From a virus, in the IMG/VR virus record IMGVR_UViG_3300042539_000771, positions 1 to 44,198 of that record: a stretch of DNA of 44,198 nucleotides. The stretch is one strand, 5' to 3'. Position 1 is the first letter of the stretch, and each line of letters opens with the position of its first letter. The notes beneath the pieces were generated by a model that saw only the letters and a program-made list of their open reading frames with translations, ran no database searches and was not told the origin of the DNA. This document shows, piece by piece, positions 36,467 to 43,860 of this stretch. A program made the translations under genes and the position numbers.

Positions 36467-37627
36467 TCAGGGGGTAGCGACGGAGCTTGAAACCGTCGTC
36501 GTGCCGGTCTCGAAAACCGCGATCTGTCGAGTCGTGATCGCGACGTCGACGAAGGCGCCCGCGCCGAGATTGACAGTCGAGACGCGGAGAACGCCGGGGA
36601 CGGACTGCGCCGCTGCAACAACGGCGGACCACGACGCGTCGAGCCCGGGACGCACGCGCGAGAGGGCGGCGATCGCGGCCTTGACTGCGTCGTCTCCGGC
36701 GTACCCGGAAGCGGAGCGTACGAGCGTGATCGCGACCGTGATCGGTACGTCGGTCGGTCGCGTGAAAGAGATCGAATGCGCGATCCCCTCGTCGTCGTAA
36801 ACGGTTCGGGTTGTGTTCCCGTACGTCCCGATCCCCGCCGCGATCGACGAAAAGAGAGAGGCCGCCACCTCGTCATTGTCCGCCGCCGTCGGGCTCGCCG
36901 GCCCGTAAACGATCGCCTCGACCGAATGCGGGGGAATGGAGTCGACCGTTGCGTCCGTCGCGTTCGCGATGATCTGGACGGTCTCGATCGCCTCGATCGA
37001 GCGCGTGAGATCCGCCGTGATCCCGTTGACGCTGGCGGAGCCCGGCGAGGCGACCTCCGCCGCGCGCCGGAGCCGGAGCGCCGCTTCGCTTTCGATCGCG
37101 GATCCTGGGGTCGCGTCGGGGTGCGACGTGATCGAATTGAAACCGGCCGATGCGACGGGAACGAGCGTGCTGGCGTTCGCGGCGATCGGGCCTGTATTCT
37201 CCGCGTCGAAGATCACGGCTACAGGCCCGCCCGGAGCCGTGATCGGCTCCGCGTTGACGAAACGGTCCTCCGGGCGCCCGGCAGGGTAGCAAGCGAGCGA
37301 GCCCGGCGCATATGTCCCGGCGTCGAGGTCGCACGTCACGACGACGCGCGACGCCGTCGCCGGCTCCCGATAGGTCCCCGTAAGGGCGCAGAGTCGGAGG
37401 AGCGCGTCACCCGTCGCGGTGTCCGGATCGATGCCCGCAAAGAGAGCCGCTAGGGCTTCCTCGAGGAGCCGGAGCCGGCGCGCCACGATCCGATTGATCT
37501 GCCCGATCGGGCTCGACGTCGAGAGATCGAGCCCCGCGTCGATCTCCGCGATCTCCGCCGCCTCGATCTCCGTGAGGATCTCGGCTTGCGTCGCAATCGT
37601 CAAACCGCTTACGTCGAAGGTCGCCAC
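36467..37627 (-). CDS. Baseplate J-like protein
   Basis: This encodes 386 aa. LRRAAEVASPGSASVNGITADLTRSIEAIETVQIIANATD is the conserved core of gpJ-like baseplate wedge proteins, and the N-terminal LTEIEAAEIAEIDAGLDLSTSSPIGQINRIVARRLRLLEEALAALFAGIDPDTATGDALLRLCALTG matches the family opening. It forms the wedge ring. The GTG start at 37627 lies 7 nt behind a TGCTACCCT box that overlaps a mirror-image box for the plus-strand gene at 37646. Confidence 0.85.
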   Translation of the reverse strand: MATFDVSGLTIATQAEILTEIEAAEIAEIDAGLDLSTSSPIGQINRIVARRLRLLEEALAALFAGIDPDTATGDALLRLCALTGTYREPATASRVVVTCDLDAGTYAPGSLACYPAGRPEDRFVNAEPITAPGGPVAVIFDAENTGPIAANASTLVPVASAGFNSITSHPDATPGSAIESEAALRLRRAAEVASPGSASVNGITADLTRSIEAIETVQIIANATDATVDSIPPHSVEAIVYGPASPTAADNDEVAASLFSSIAAGIGTYGNTTRTVYDDEGIAHSISFTRPTDVPITVAITLVRSASGYAGDDAVKAAIAALSRVRPGLDASWSAVVAAAQSVPGVLRVSTVNLGAGAFVDVAITTRQIAVFETGTTTVSSSVATP

Positions 37628-37631
37628 GGGC

Positions 37632-37643
37632 TACAGGGTAGCA
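37632..37643. promoter_or_regulatory. Overlapping divergent boxes between baseplate J and a plus-strand gene
   Basis: GGGCTACAGGGTAGCA holds TGCTACCCT on the minus strand (37635-37643, 7 nt from the GTG at 37627) and GGCTACAGG on the plus strand (8 nt from the ATG at 37646). One short sequence may start both genes. Confidence 0.45.
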
Positions 37644-37645
37644 CG

Positions 37646-38296
37646 ATGACGATCACGCTCCGGAGCCTGCGCGCGACCCTGAAAGCCGCTGATCCCTACG
37701 ATAAAACGCCCCGCGCCCGGGTCGCGAAGGCGCGGGAGGGGCTCGATCGCGCGACAGGCGGAGCCCGGTCCTTCTGGACGAAGCGTCTAGCCTCCGCCGA
37801 GGAGCGCGCGCGCCTGATCGACGCGGCACGGAACCGGGCCTGGATGCTGGTAGAAGATGCCATGGGCGAGATCGCCGCGCTTTTCGACGTCGACGCCGCG
37901 ACGATGGTTCGGAAGATCGAGGGCCTCACGTACGCGGAGGGTGCGGACGAAGCGGAGATCCAGCGGACGATCCTCGCCGCGCTTCTCGCGTCGGTCGAGA
38001 AGCGGATCGAGTCGTCGACGCCCGCTCCGCCAACGATCGGGGACGCGTTGATCGTCGCGCGCGCTTTCCTCGAGGCGCCCGGCGTCGAGACCCTCCGCGC
38101 CCTGGCGGAGACCGCGCACGCCGCGGGGGCGCCCGGCGCCGCTTGGGGAAAGATCCGGGATCTGCTCGCGAGGATCCCCCGCGAGGCCGGGCCGGTCCTG
38201 GTGTGTACGCCTCCGTACGGAATCGAGATCGCTTGGCCTGGCGCCCGCTACCGCTTCGGAACGGGACACGCGGACGATCTCTTCGGGATCGGCTAG
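37646..38296 (+). CDS. Moron-like protein of unknown function in the tail operon
   Basis: This encodes 216 aa and is on the opposite strand to all its neighbours. The N-terminal 140 residues are helical and charged; the C-terminal part has PVLVCTPPYGIEIAWPGARYRFG, which looks like two or three strands. The start was placed at the ATG after the GGCTACAGG box. It ends in a TAG overlapping the stop of the gp25-like gene (CTAG). Insertion between two baseplate genes with its own promoter marks it as a moron. No family recognised. Confidence 0.65.
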   Translation: MTITLRSLRATLKAADPYDKTPRARVAKAREGLDRATGGARSFWTKRLASAEERARLIDAARNRAWMLVEDAMGEIAALFDVDAATMVRKIEGLTYAEGADEAEIQRTILAALLASVEKRIESSTPAPPTIGDALIVARAFLEAPGVETLRALAETAHAAGAPGAAWGKIRDLLARIPREAGPVLVCTPPYGIEIAWPGARYRFGTGHADDLFGIG

Positions 38297-38676
38297 GCCG
38301 CCGGGATCGTCAGGGGCGGAAAGTCGGCCGAAGAGATCCGCCGGCCGGTGTTGGTTCGCGCTTCCCAAGTGATCGACGCCGCGCGCGTCGCGCGGTCCAC
38401 TTCGACCTCGACGATCGGGACGTCGACGATCGCCGGAACCGACGCGATCGCTGCGCGGATGATCGCGCGGACGCGCCCGGGGTCCCCGCCCTTGACTAGG
38501 ATCTCTTCGTAGAACGGGATCCCCTCGGCCTGATCGGTGAACGACTCCGATCGGAAAAAGAGGAGCCGCGTCCGGATCTCCTGCGCGGTCGCGTCGTCGC
38601 CGTCGATCGTCTCGAGGCGCCCGCCGGCGTCTTTCGAAAGATCGTGCGTGAGAGGGTCGAGCTTGACTCCGCGCAT
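38293..38676 (-). CDS. Baseplate wedge protein (T4 gp25-like)
   Basis: This encodes 127 aa. The opening VKLDPLTHDLSKDAGGRLETIDGDDATAQEIRTRLLFFRSE, then EGIPFYEEILVKGGDPGRVRAIIRAAIASVPAIVDV is typical of the gp25-like / W-type wedge protein that sits by the spike and gpJ genes. Its N-terminal segment initiates sheath contraction in T4. A longer start was rejected because it would overlap the spike gene. Starts one base after the spike stop. Confidence 0.75.
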   Translation of the reverse strand: MRGVKLDPLTHDLSKDAGGRLETIDGDDATAQEIRTRLLFFRSESFTDQAEGIPFYEEILVKGGDPGRVRAIIRAAIASVPAIVDVPIVEVEVDRATRAASITWEARTNTGRRISSADFPPLTIPAA

Positions 38677-38677
38677 T

Positions 38678-39325
38678 TCAGGTCCCCTTCGTGATCGTCG
38701 TGTCGATCGGTGCGGTCGACAGAACCGTCGCATAGACGTACGTCGAGGCGCCCCCGCCGGCGACCGCGGTTAGGGCCGACTCGATCGCCTGGAGGTGGGC
38801 GCGGACGTCCGCCGCTTCTGCGAGCGCCGCGGAGCCTCCCGCGCGGACCTCGGAGGCCGTGATCTTGACGTCGGGCCCGCCGTCGCGCCCGATGACGATC
38901 CCGTCCGTCGGAGCGCTCGAGATCCGTCCGCCTCGGAACCCGAGCCCGGGGATCGCGATCGCGCCGTCGATTCCGTGGCGCGTCGGGAGCGCCGGATCCG
39001 CCGCGTCGCCGGAGTCGAGCCAGCGATCGATCGACGACTCCGGGAAGATCACGAGGACGCCGTCGCCAGCCGTGAGGGGCGCATGGAGCCGATACCCTCC
39101 GCCTCGAGGCCATACGACCGGGACCGAGACGAGCACGGGAAGATCCTCCGCCGTGTCCTCGGTCGTGTCCTCGTCGGTCGCGGGGACGACGCGCCGCGCC
39201 CCGAGCGTGACGTCCGCGGTTTGCGTCGCCGCGTCATACGACCGGACGCGCCCGGGGAGGGCCGTGTGGACGTCCAGAAGGGCCGCGTCGATCGTGCGGC
39301 GTAGGACGTCGGCTTGACGGGTCAT
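38678..39325 (-). CDS. Baseplate spike protein (Gp138 N-terminal domain-like)
   Basis: This encodes 215 aa. ADVLRRTIDAALLDVHTALPGRVRSYDAATQTADVTLGARR is the N-terminal OB-like domain of Gp138 family spikes, followed by repeats of short strands (GFRGGRISSAPTDGIVIGRDGGPDVKITASEV) that can form a triple-stranded needle. It would be the membrane-piercing tip of the tail. ATGA overlap with the hub gene. Confidence 0.75.
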   Translation of the reverse strand: MTRQADVLRRTIDAALLDVHTALPGRVRSYDAATQTADVTLGARRVVPATDEDTTEDTAEDLPVLVSVPVVWPRGGGYRLHAPLTAGDGVLVIFPESSIDRWLDSGDAADPALPTRHGIDGAIAIPGLGFRGGRISSAPTDGIVIGRDGGPDVKITASEVRAGGSAALAEAADVRAHLQAIESALTAVAGGGASTYVYATVLSTAPIDTTITKGT

Positions 39326-40131
39326 AGCGGCCTAAGTGTAGCAACGGCGAACCAATCCGCGCCGGCGGTGTCTCCGGTCCACGTCACGCCGCGGATCTCG
39401 AAATCCCCGACGACGTCCGCCGACTCGACGCGGACGCGCGACCCCGGATCCAGCCCCGGCCGGATCAGGGCCTTGATCGTGAGGGACGCGCGGCGCTCAT
39501 CCCACGTCGGGACCTCAAGAAGCCCGGTTTCCGGCGAGAGGATCTCCCCCCTGCCCTCGAGGGGGCGCCCGCGCCGGAGAACCTGTAGCGCCCCATGCTG
39601 GACGCTCCAACGGTACCCGGCGCCCGCCAGGACGTCCGAGAGAACGCGCCGCGCCGGCGCGTGCGCGGCGTAGCCCGAGGCGAACGTGGACGCACCGTTT
39701 CGGAGCCGGAGCGGGAGCGCGTCCCGCAAGTTGCCTTCGCCGACCCCGAGGGCCGCGACCGCGTCCCGCGCGATCGTGTCGACCGTCGTCCCCGGCGCGT
39801 AGGCCCTCGAGAGGATCGCGCGATCGAGGTAGGCCCCGCCGCCGTCCCGGCCCGTGATCGTGAGGGTCCTAGAGTCGCCCTCGCGCCCTCCGCGCGCGTC
39901 TCGGATCTCCCCCGAGAAGAGGAGCGCGAGCGTTTCGCCGTGGCCCGCCGAAAGCCGGATCTGCGCCCCCGCTACCGCCGCGGAGCGCGTCGCCGGCGCC
40001 GGATTCCGCACGACGATCGACGCGATCCCCGGAGCGCCACGGGTTTTCCTCTCGACCGAGAACGACAGATCGAGCGCGGACAGATCGCGGTTCCCGATCG
40101 TCAAGCGCCACGCGCGAGGGAAAAGACGCAC
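39322..40131 (-). CDS. Baseplate hub protein (gp27/gpD-like)
   Basis: This encodes 269 aa, mostly beta. The layout (N-terminal WRLTIGNRDLSALDLSFSVERKTRGAP, central TVDTIARDAVAALGVGEGNLRDALP, then ARRVLSDVLAGAGYRWSVQHGALQVLRRG) fits the gp27-like hub that links tube and spike. It starts at GTG 40131, 5 nt behind a TGCTACGCT box, and divergently faces a small plus-strand gene. It overlaps the spike start by 4 nt. Confidence 0.7.
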   Translation of the reverse strand: MRLFPRAWRLTIGNRDLSALDLSFSVERKTRGAPGIASIVVRNPAPATRSAAVAGAQIRLSAGHGETLALLFSGEIRDARGGREGDSRTLTITGRDGGGAYLDRAILSRAYAPGTTVDTIARDAVAALGVGEGNLRDALPLRLRNGASTFASGYAAHAPARRVLSDVLAGAGYRWSVQHGALQVLRRGRPLEGRGEILSPETGLLEVPTWDERRASLTIKALIRPGLDPGSRVRVESADVVGDFEIRGVTWTGDTAGADWFAVATLRPL

Positions 40132-40136
40132 GGCCT

Positions 40137-40164
40137 AGCGTAGCAGGGGCGGGCGTGCTATCTC
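40137..40164. promoter_or_regulatory. Divergent TGCTA boxes for hub gene and plus-strand HTH gene
   Basis: TGCTACGCT (minus, 40137-40145) lies 5 nt from the hub GTG; TGCTATCTC (plus, 40156-40164) lies 6 nt from the ATG at 40171. Both would give leaderless transcripts, facing away from each other. Confidence 0.5.
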
Positions 40165-40170
40165 GGGAGC

Positions 40171-40473
40171 ATGACCCCGACCCCGATCACGCTCCCCGAC
40201 GGTCGATCCTGGCCCTCGCTCCGCGCGCTCGCGCGGGAGGCCGGGATCTCTCCCGAGGGAATGCGCCGGCGCCTCCGTGCCGGGCTCGAGCCGTTCGGAC
40301 CTCGGAGGGTATCGGGCGGAACGCGGAAGCGCTATACGGACCCGCAGGGGCGCGCGTGGGCGTCGCTTCGCGCCATGGCGGACGCGTACGGCCTCGGGGT
40401 CGAAACGGTCCGGCTCCGGCTCGCGCGCGGCTCGAGCCTCCGCGTTGCGCTCGCGCCGGTCAGACGCTCGTGA
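40171..40473 (+). CDS. Two-repeat HTH-like protein, moron in the tail operon
   Basis: This encodes 100 aa made of two related halves: LPDGRSWPSLRALAREAGIS-EGMRRRLRAG and DPQGRAWASLRAMADAYGLG-ETVRLRLARG. Each half has the DGR-x-W-x-SL-x-x-A-x-x-x-G-x-S/G-x-x-x-R-x-R-L pattern of NUMOD1-type helix-turn-helix repeats, usually found beside homing endonucleases. Here it is free-standing and probably binds DNA. Opposite strand to the tail genes, with its own TGCTATCTC box. Its end overlaps the stop of the plug gene by 14 nt. Confidence 0.7.
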   Translation: MTPTPITLPDGRSWPSLRALAREAGISPEGMRRRLRAGLEPFGPRRVSGGTRKRYTDPQGRAWASLRAMADAYGLGVETVRLRLARGSSLRVALAPVRRS

Positions 40474-40789
40474 GGTAGATCAGCGCGTGCCCGTCCGCGC
40501 GCCCGAGCGTCTCTAGATCCGGCTCCCGATCGAGACCGGCGAGATCGATGCAGGCGAGGACGCCCGGCGGGACGTCGTCCCGGTGCCGATGCTGGCGGAG
40601 TAGGTCCGCGCGCGTCGCGAGGATGCGCGATCCCCAAACGACCGATCCGCCGTCGAGCGCGAACGAGATCGACCACCGACGGATCCGCCCGATCCAGTCG
40701 AGATCGACGCGGTAGCGCCGGCCCTCGAGGATGACGGCGAACCGCTGCGCCGCGACTCCGGTACGCACGGGGAGGGCGAGGACGGTCAT
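40460..40789 (-). CDS. Baseplate plug protein (Pam3 gp18-like)
   Basis: This encodes 109 aa. The opening VLALPVRTGVAAQRFAVILEGRRYRVDLDWIGRIRRWSISFALDGGSVVWGSRIL matches the small beta-rich plug protein of contractile phages (cyanophage Pam3 gp18-like). It lies between the hub and the Dit-like baseplate gene as expected. The start is 4 bases after the upstream stop. Confidence 0.65.
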   Translation of the reverse strand: MTVLALPVRTGVAAQRFAVILEGRRYRVDLDWIGRIRRWSISFALDGGSVVWGSRILATRADLLRQHRHRDDVPPGVLACIDLAGLDREPDLETLGRADGHALIYLTSV

Positions 40790-41454
40790 AGGCCTACACT
40801 CTCCCGAAGCGAGTCGAGCCCGCGCGCTAGAACCGACTCCGGCGGGGCCTCGACCTCGGCCGTCGCTTGCGTCCCCGCGCTCGCGCGGTCCTGCCCTCGA
40901 GGCTCGCGCGGGCGCGGGACGTCGACGCGGAGGGCCTCGGCGATCCGGACCTGACGCGCCTCGATCGTGAAGCGGAGGGAGTCGCCGTCTTCCGCGCTCC
41001 GGGGCGCGGAGACGGAGACGATCTGGCAAGCCTCGTACGTGCGGACGCGCGTCGAGATCGTCACCGTGATCGCCGTCGTCGCGAGGAGATCGAGCGTGTC
41101 GAGCGCGTCCGTCATGCGATCGAATCGAGCCGTGAAAACGCGAACGGTCGCGCCCGCCGCTTCGCTCTTTCGCTCCGAGAAGTCGACCGGCGAGGGCCCG
41201 AATCCGGAAAGCGGAGGCGTACCGATCGGCGTGTTCGTCACGATCGCCTCGATCGTGATCTTGCGTTGGTTCGGGCGCTTGTGGTCCGAGATCGGCGCGC
41301 CGCTTTCTACCGCGTGCTCCGTGAGAGTCGATCCGGTCTCGTGCGTCTCGGTCGTGACGGCGTCGAAGGCGAGGACGTGCTCAACGCTCGTCGTCGTGAT
41401 CGCCTCGCCTGCCGCGGTCTCCTCGGCGCTATTCCAGGAGATCGTAAGGGTCAT
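40786..41454 (-). CDS. Dit-like baseplate / tail protein
   Basis: This encodes 222 aa. TEHAVESGAPISDHKRPNQRKITIEAIVTNTPIG is the Dit-like N-terminal domain pattern, and VRTYEACQIVSVSAPRSAEDGDSLRFTIEARQVRIA is the matching second strand set. The C-terminus is a disordered Arg/Ala segment. It should form the ring at the tube end to which the hub attaches. Overlaps the tape measure stop by ATGA. Confidence 0.7.
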   Translation of the reverse strand: MTLTISWNSAEETAAGEAITTTSVEHVLAFDAVTTETHETGSTLTEHAVESGAPISDHKRPNQRKITIEAIVTNTPIGTPPLSGFGPSPVDFSERKSEAAGATVRVFTARFDRMTDALDTLDLLATTAITVTISTRVRTYEACQIVSVSAPRSAEDGDSLRFTIEARQVRIAEALRVDVPRPREPRGQDRASAGTQATAEVEAPPESVLARGLDSLRESVGL

Positions 41455-42875
41455 TCGACGGCCCCACGCGCGAGGGTGTCGAGCGAGTCCGAGGCCTGCC
41501 GATCAAGCTCCGCGCGCACGGCCGACTGCACGGCGCGCGTCGCCTGCGCCTCCGTGAGGCCCGACGCGTCGATCCGCTGGATCGTGATCGACCGATCGAT
41601 CGTCGTGGTCGTTGCGGGGGCGCTCGCCCGCGCCGAGGTCGGAGCGAGCGCGGCGATCGAGGCTCTAGCTTCTGCGCGCATGTCTGCCTCGGAGCGACCG
41701 GAGACGAGATTGCGACTGCGGATCGCGCGATAGGCGCTCTCTTCCGCTGATATCGCAGTCGATTGATCCAGGCCCCGCGTGCCCGCGCGGACCTCCCCTC
41801 CTGCCGTCATCTCCCCCACGTCCGTGGGGCCTCCGACGAGATCGACCGTGAAATCTCGCACGTCGCGGAGCACCCCGACCACGTCGAGCCACGCCGCGCG
41901 AAGGGCTTCGACGAATTCGATCTGCGTTCCGTCTCCGCCGAGGAGATCCATCGCATCGCCGATGACGGAATGACCCCCCTGAAATAGCGTGATCAGATCA
42001 TCCACGACGAGAGCAACCGCGATGATCGGTAGAAGCGCTCGAGCGGCCCCGAGCGCGAGCGGGCCCCACGTCGCCGCGGTCGATGCGGCCAGTTGAAGCG
42101 AGGCGAGACCGAGCGCGACGAGAACGCCCTCGAGCAGATTGCTATTGTTCGTCAGAGTCGCGACCCCGCGAGATAGCCATTCAAGCGCGGGAAGAAGCAG
42201 AGTCGCGAGGCGCGATCGGAGCGAGAGGGAGATCACATCGAGCCGATCCCACGCGTCCCCCAGATCTGCGGACGCCTGGATCGCCTCGGCGGACATGCCC
42301 CCGCCGAGCGCCGCAAGCTCCGCGCGGACCTCCGCGATCCCCGCGCTCCCGCGCGAGAAGAGAGGTCCGAGGCGCGCGCCGGATCGCCCAAGGAGATCCA
42401 TCAGGACCCCGGTCCGCTCCTCCGCCGATCCGATCGCCGCGATCGGATCGGCGAGATCGGAAAGGACATCCGAGGCGTTCCTAAGCTCGCCGTTCGCGTC
42501 GCGAATGTCGACGCCCAGGCGCCGGAACACTTCCGCGCCGGCTCCGCCTTGCGCCATGCGGTTTTGGAGCCGCACGAACGACGACGTAAACTCCCCGACC
42601 TCCGCGCCCGAGAGGCGCGCTACGTGCTGCCACTGCTGCAATTCCTGGGAAGTGATCCCCAAGATCTGGCGCGTGTCGTCCAGCGCGCTTCCCATGTCGA
42701 CCGTGGTTCGGACAAAATCGCGCGCTTGCTGGAAAGCGAAGGCACCCGCGATTGTCGACGCCATCCCGCGGAGACTCTCGATCGTTGATTCGACTTGAGC
42801 GTTTCCGCGCGTGAGTGCGCCCTCACGATCGAAATCGATTCCGAAAGAGGCGAACACTTCGCGGAGCGCGGTCAA
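41451..42875 (-). CDS. Tape measure protein
   Basis: This encodes 474 aa, helical throughout, with Ala/Leu-rich hydrophobic stretches in the middle (GVLVALGLASLQLAASTAATWGPLALGAARALLPIIAVALVVDDLI) that may be membrane-interacting during injection. By the usual 0.15 nm per residue, this length predicts a tail of about 70 nm. The start is TTG at 42875, 9 nt behind a CGCTAGACT box; no ATG fits the family opening better. It directly follows the frameshifted chaperone gene. Confidence 0.8.
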   Translation of the reverse strand: MTALREVFASFGIDFDREGALTRGNAQVESTIESLRGMASTIAGAFAFQQARDFVRTTVDMGSALDDTRQILGITSQELQQWQHVARLSGAEVGEFTSSFVRLQNRMAQGGAGAEVFRRLGVDIRDANGELRNASDVLSDLADPIAAIGSAEERTGVLMDLLGRSGARLGPLFSRGSAGIAEVRAELAALGGGMSAEAIQASADLGDAWDRLDVISLSLRSRLATLLLPALEWLSRGVATLTNNSNLLEGVLVALGLASLQLAASTAATWGPLALGAARALLPIIAVALVVDDLITLFQGGHSVIGDAMDLLGGDGTQIEFVEALRAAWLDVVGVLRDVRDFTVDLVGGPTDVGEMTAGGEVRAGTRGLDQSTAISAEESAYRAIRSRNLVSGRSEADMRAEARASIAALAPTSARASAPATTTTIDRSITIQRIDASGLTEAQATRAVQSAVRAELDRQASDSLDTLARGAVE

Positions 42876-42887
42876 AGTGCGATCAGT

Positions 42888-43534
42888 CTAGCGCGGTTCG
42901 GAGAGGGCTTCAGAGATCGCGATCTCGACATCCTCCGCGACGTCGAGCGCGAGGTGCGCCGCCGCGACGTCCTCCAGTGTCCATTGAGTCTGGATCTCGA
43001 TCAGGCCTGAGGAGATCCGCGGCGAGAGAACGAGGCGCCAGAGCATCGTGTCAATCTCCGGGAGATCGATCCCCTCGATCGCGCGCCTTACTCGGCCGGC
43101 GTCTCGCCCTTGTGGGCGGGCGCGATCTGCGCGCCCAGCGATGCGAAAAAAGGGCCGTAATTGACCTCAACGCACGCGCGAAGCCAGAGAAAGAACCGCG
43201 CGAAATGGGGGCCTCCGAAAGCCTCTTCGCGCGCCGCGGGCTCCGAGAGGAAGGGCGCCCGCTTCGGCGCGAACATCGCGCGGGACGACTCCCCGAAAGC
43301 CTCGGTCAAGGCCTCAAGGGTCGCATCGTCGACGCGCTCGATCGCGGAGAGGGCCGCGCGCCGGAGCGCGTCCGACCCCATCGCGTCGATTGACTTCGCG
43401 CCCGCGAGCGCCTCCACGAGCGCCGGCCCAAGGGCTTTCGCGAGGACGACGAACGCGCGCCGTTGCGCCTCGAATCCGAGGGGGGTGATCTCGATCGTCA
43501 AGCCGGCGATCTCGCGCCGTTCGGGGGTTCTCAT
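42888..43534 (-). CDS. Tail assembly chaperone, -1 frameshift product (G-T type)
   Basis: Ribosomes slipping back one base at CCCTTTTTTC (43145-43154) leave the 148-aa frame after Pro128-Phe129 and read an open -1 frame to a TAG at 42888-42890, giving about 215 aa. The added part contains LPEIDTMLWRLVLSPRISSGLIE, QTQWTLEDVAAAHLALDVAEDV, which looks like a genuine tail chaperone T domain. The heptamers C CCT TTT and T TTT TTC both fit the X XXY YYZ rule. The product is expected to guide tube formation on the tape measure, like lambda gpGT. Confidence 0.75.
43088..43534 (-). CDS. Tail assembly chaperone (G type)
   Basis: This encodes 148 aa. RREIAGLTIEITPLGFEAQRRAFVVLAKALGPALVEALAG is the opening of phage tail assembly chaperones, followed by a helical body. 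The ATG at 43534 overlaps the previous stop as ATGA. This is the major product; a fraction extends by -1 slippage. Position directly before the tape measure is standard. Confidence 0.75.
   Translation of the reverse strand: MRTPERREIAGLTIEITPLGFEAQRRAFVVLAKALGPALVEALAGAKSIDAMGSDALRRAALSAIERVDDATLEALTEAFGESSRAMFAPKRAPFLSEPAAREEAFGGPHFARFFLWLRACVEVNYGPFFASLGAQIAPAHKGETPAE
43145..43154 (-). promoter_or_regulatory. -1 ribosomal frameshift slippery site
   Basis: Read on the minus strand, GGC CCT TTT TTC contains C CCT TTT and T TTT TTC in the zero frame, two overlapping canonical slippery heptamers. The -1 frame is open from here to 42888. Confidence 0.75.
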
Positions 43535-43860
43535 TCGTCCGAGCGTAGCAGGATCCTCGCGTACTCTCGGAGAATGTGCCCGTGCGATGTCGTGATCTGG
43601 ACAATCACGGTATCGTCTGCGCCGTCCACCGCGGCTACCCCGCGCGCGTCCACCCACGCTACGGTGCGCGTGCCCCCATAGACACCCGGAGCCGGGCTCG
43701 CCGCGATCGAGACCTCCGCGCCGCCGGTCCATGCCGCGCTAGAGATCGTCACGGTCCCCGAAGCAAGCCCAAGATCCCGATCCAGGCCTGCGAGGACGCG
43801 CCGCCAATCGATCGAGATCGGGGAAAGTTCACCCGGACGGAACGTGAACGACGACGGCAC
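43531..43860 (-). CDS. Small virion protein with Ig-like beta pattern
   Basis: This encodes 109 aa from a GTG at 43860, 6 nt behind TGCTAGACT. PGELSPISIDWRRVLAGLDRDLGLASGTVTISSAAWTGG matches a small phage family whose members start with a PDxxLDYxxDW-like region and an Ig-type beta sandwich, often located next to the tail chaperones. The start overlaps the preceding (edge-crossing) gene by 32 nt. Virion role inferred from family and position. Confidence 0.65.
   Translation of the reverse strand: MPSSFTFRPGELSPISIDWRRVLAGLDRDLGLASGTVTISSAAWTGGAEVSIAASPAPGVYGGTRTVAWVDARGVAAVDGADDTVIVQITTSHGHILREYARILLRSDE

Noticed and set aside
34829-39343. TGCTA boxes inside the coding ends of the baseplate (34837) and hub (39322) genes
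   Set aside because: These two examples encode Val-Leu-Ser and Val-Ala-Thr-Leu in known genes, so coding may explain them; not counted as independent support for promoters.
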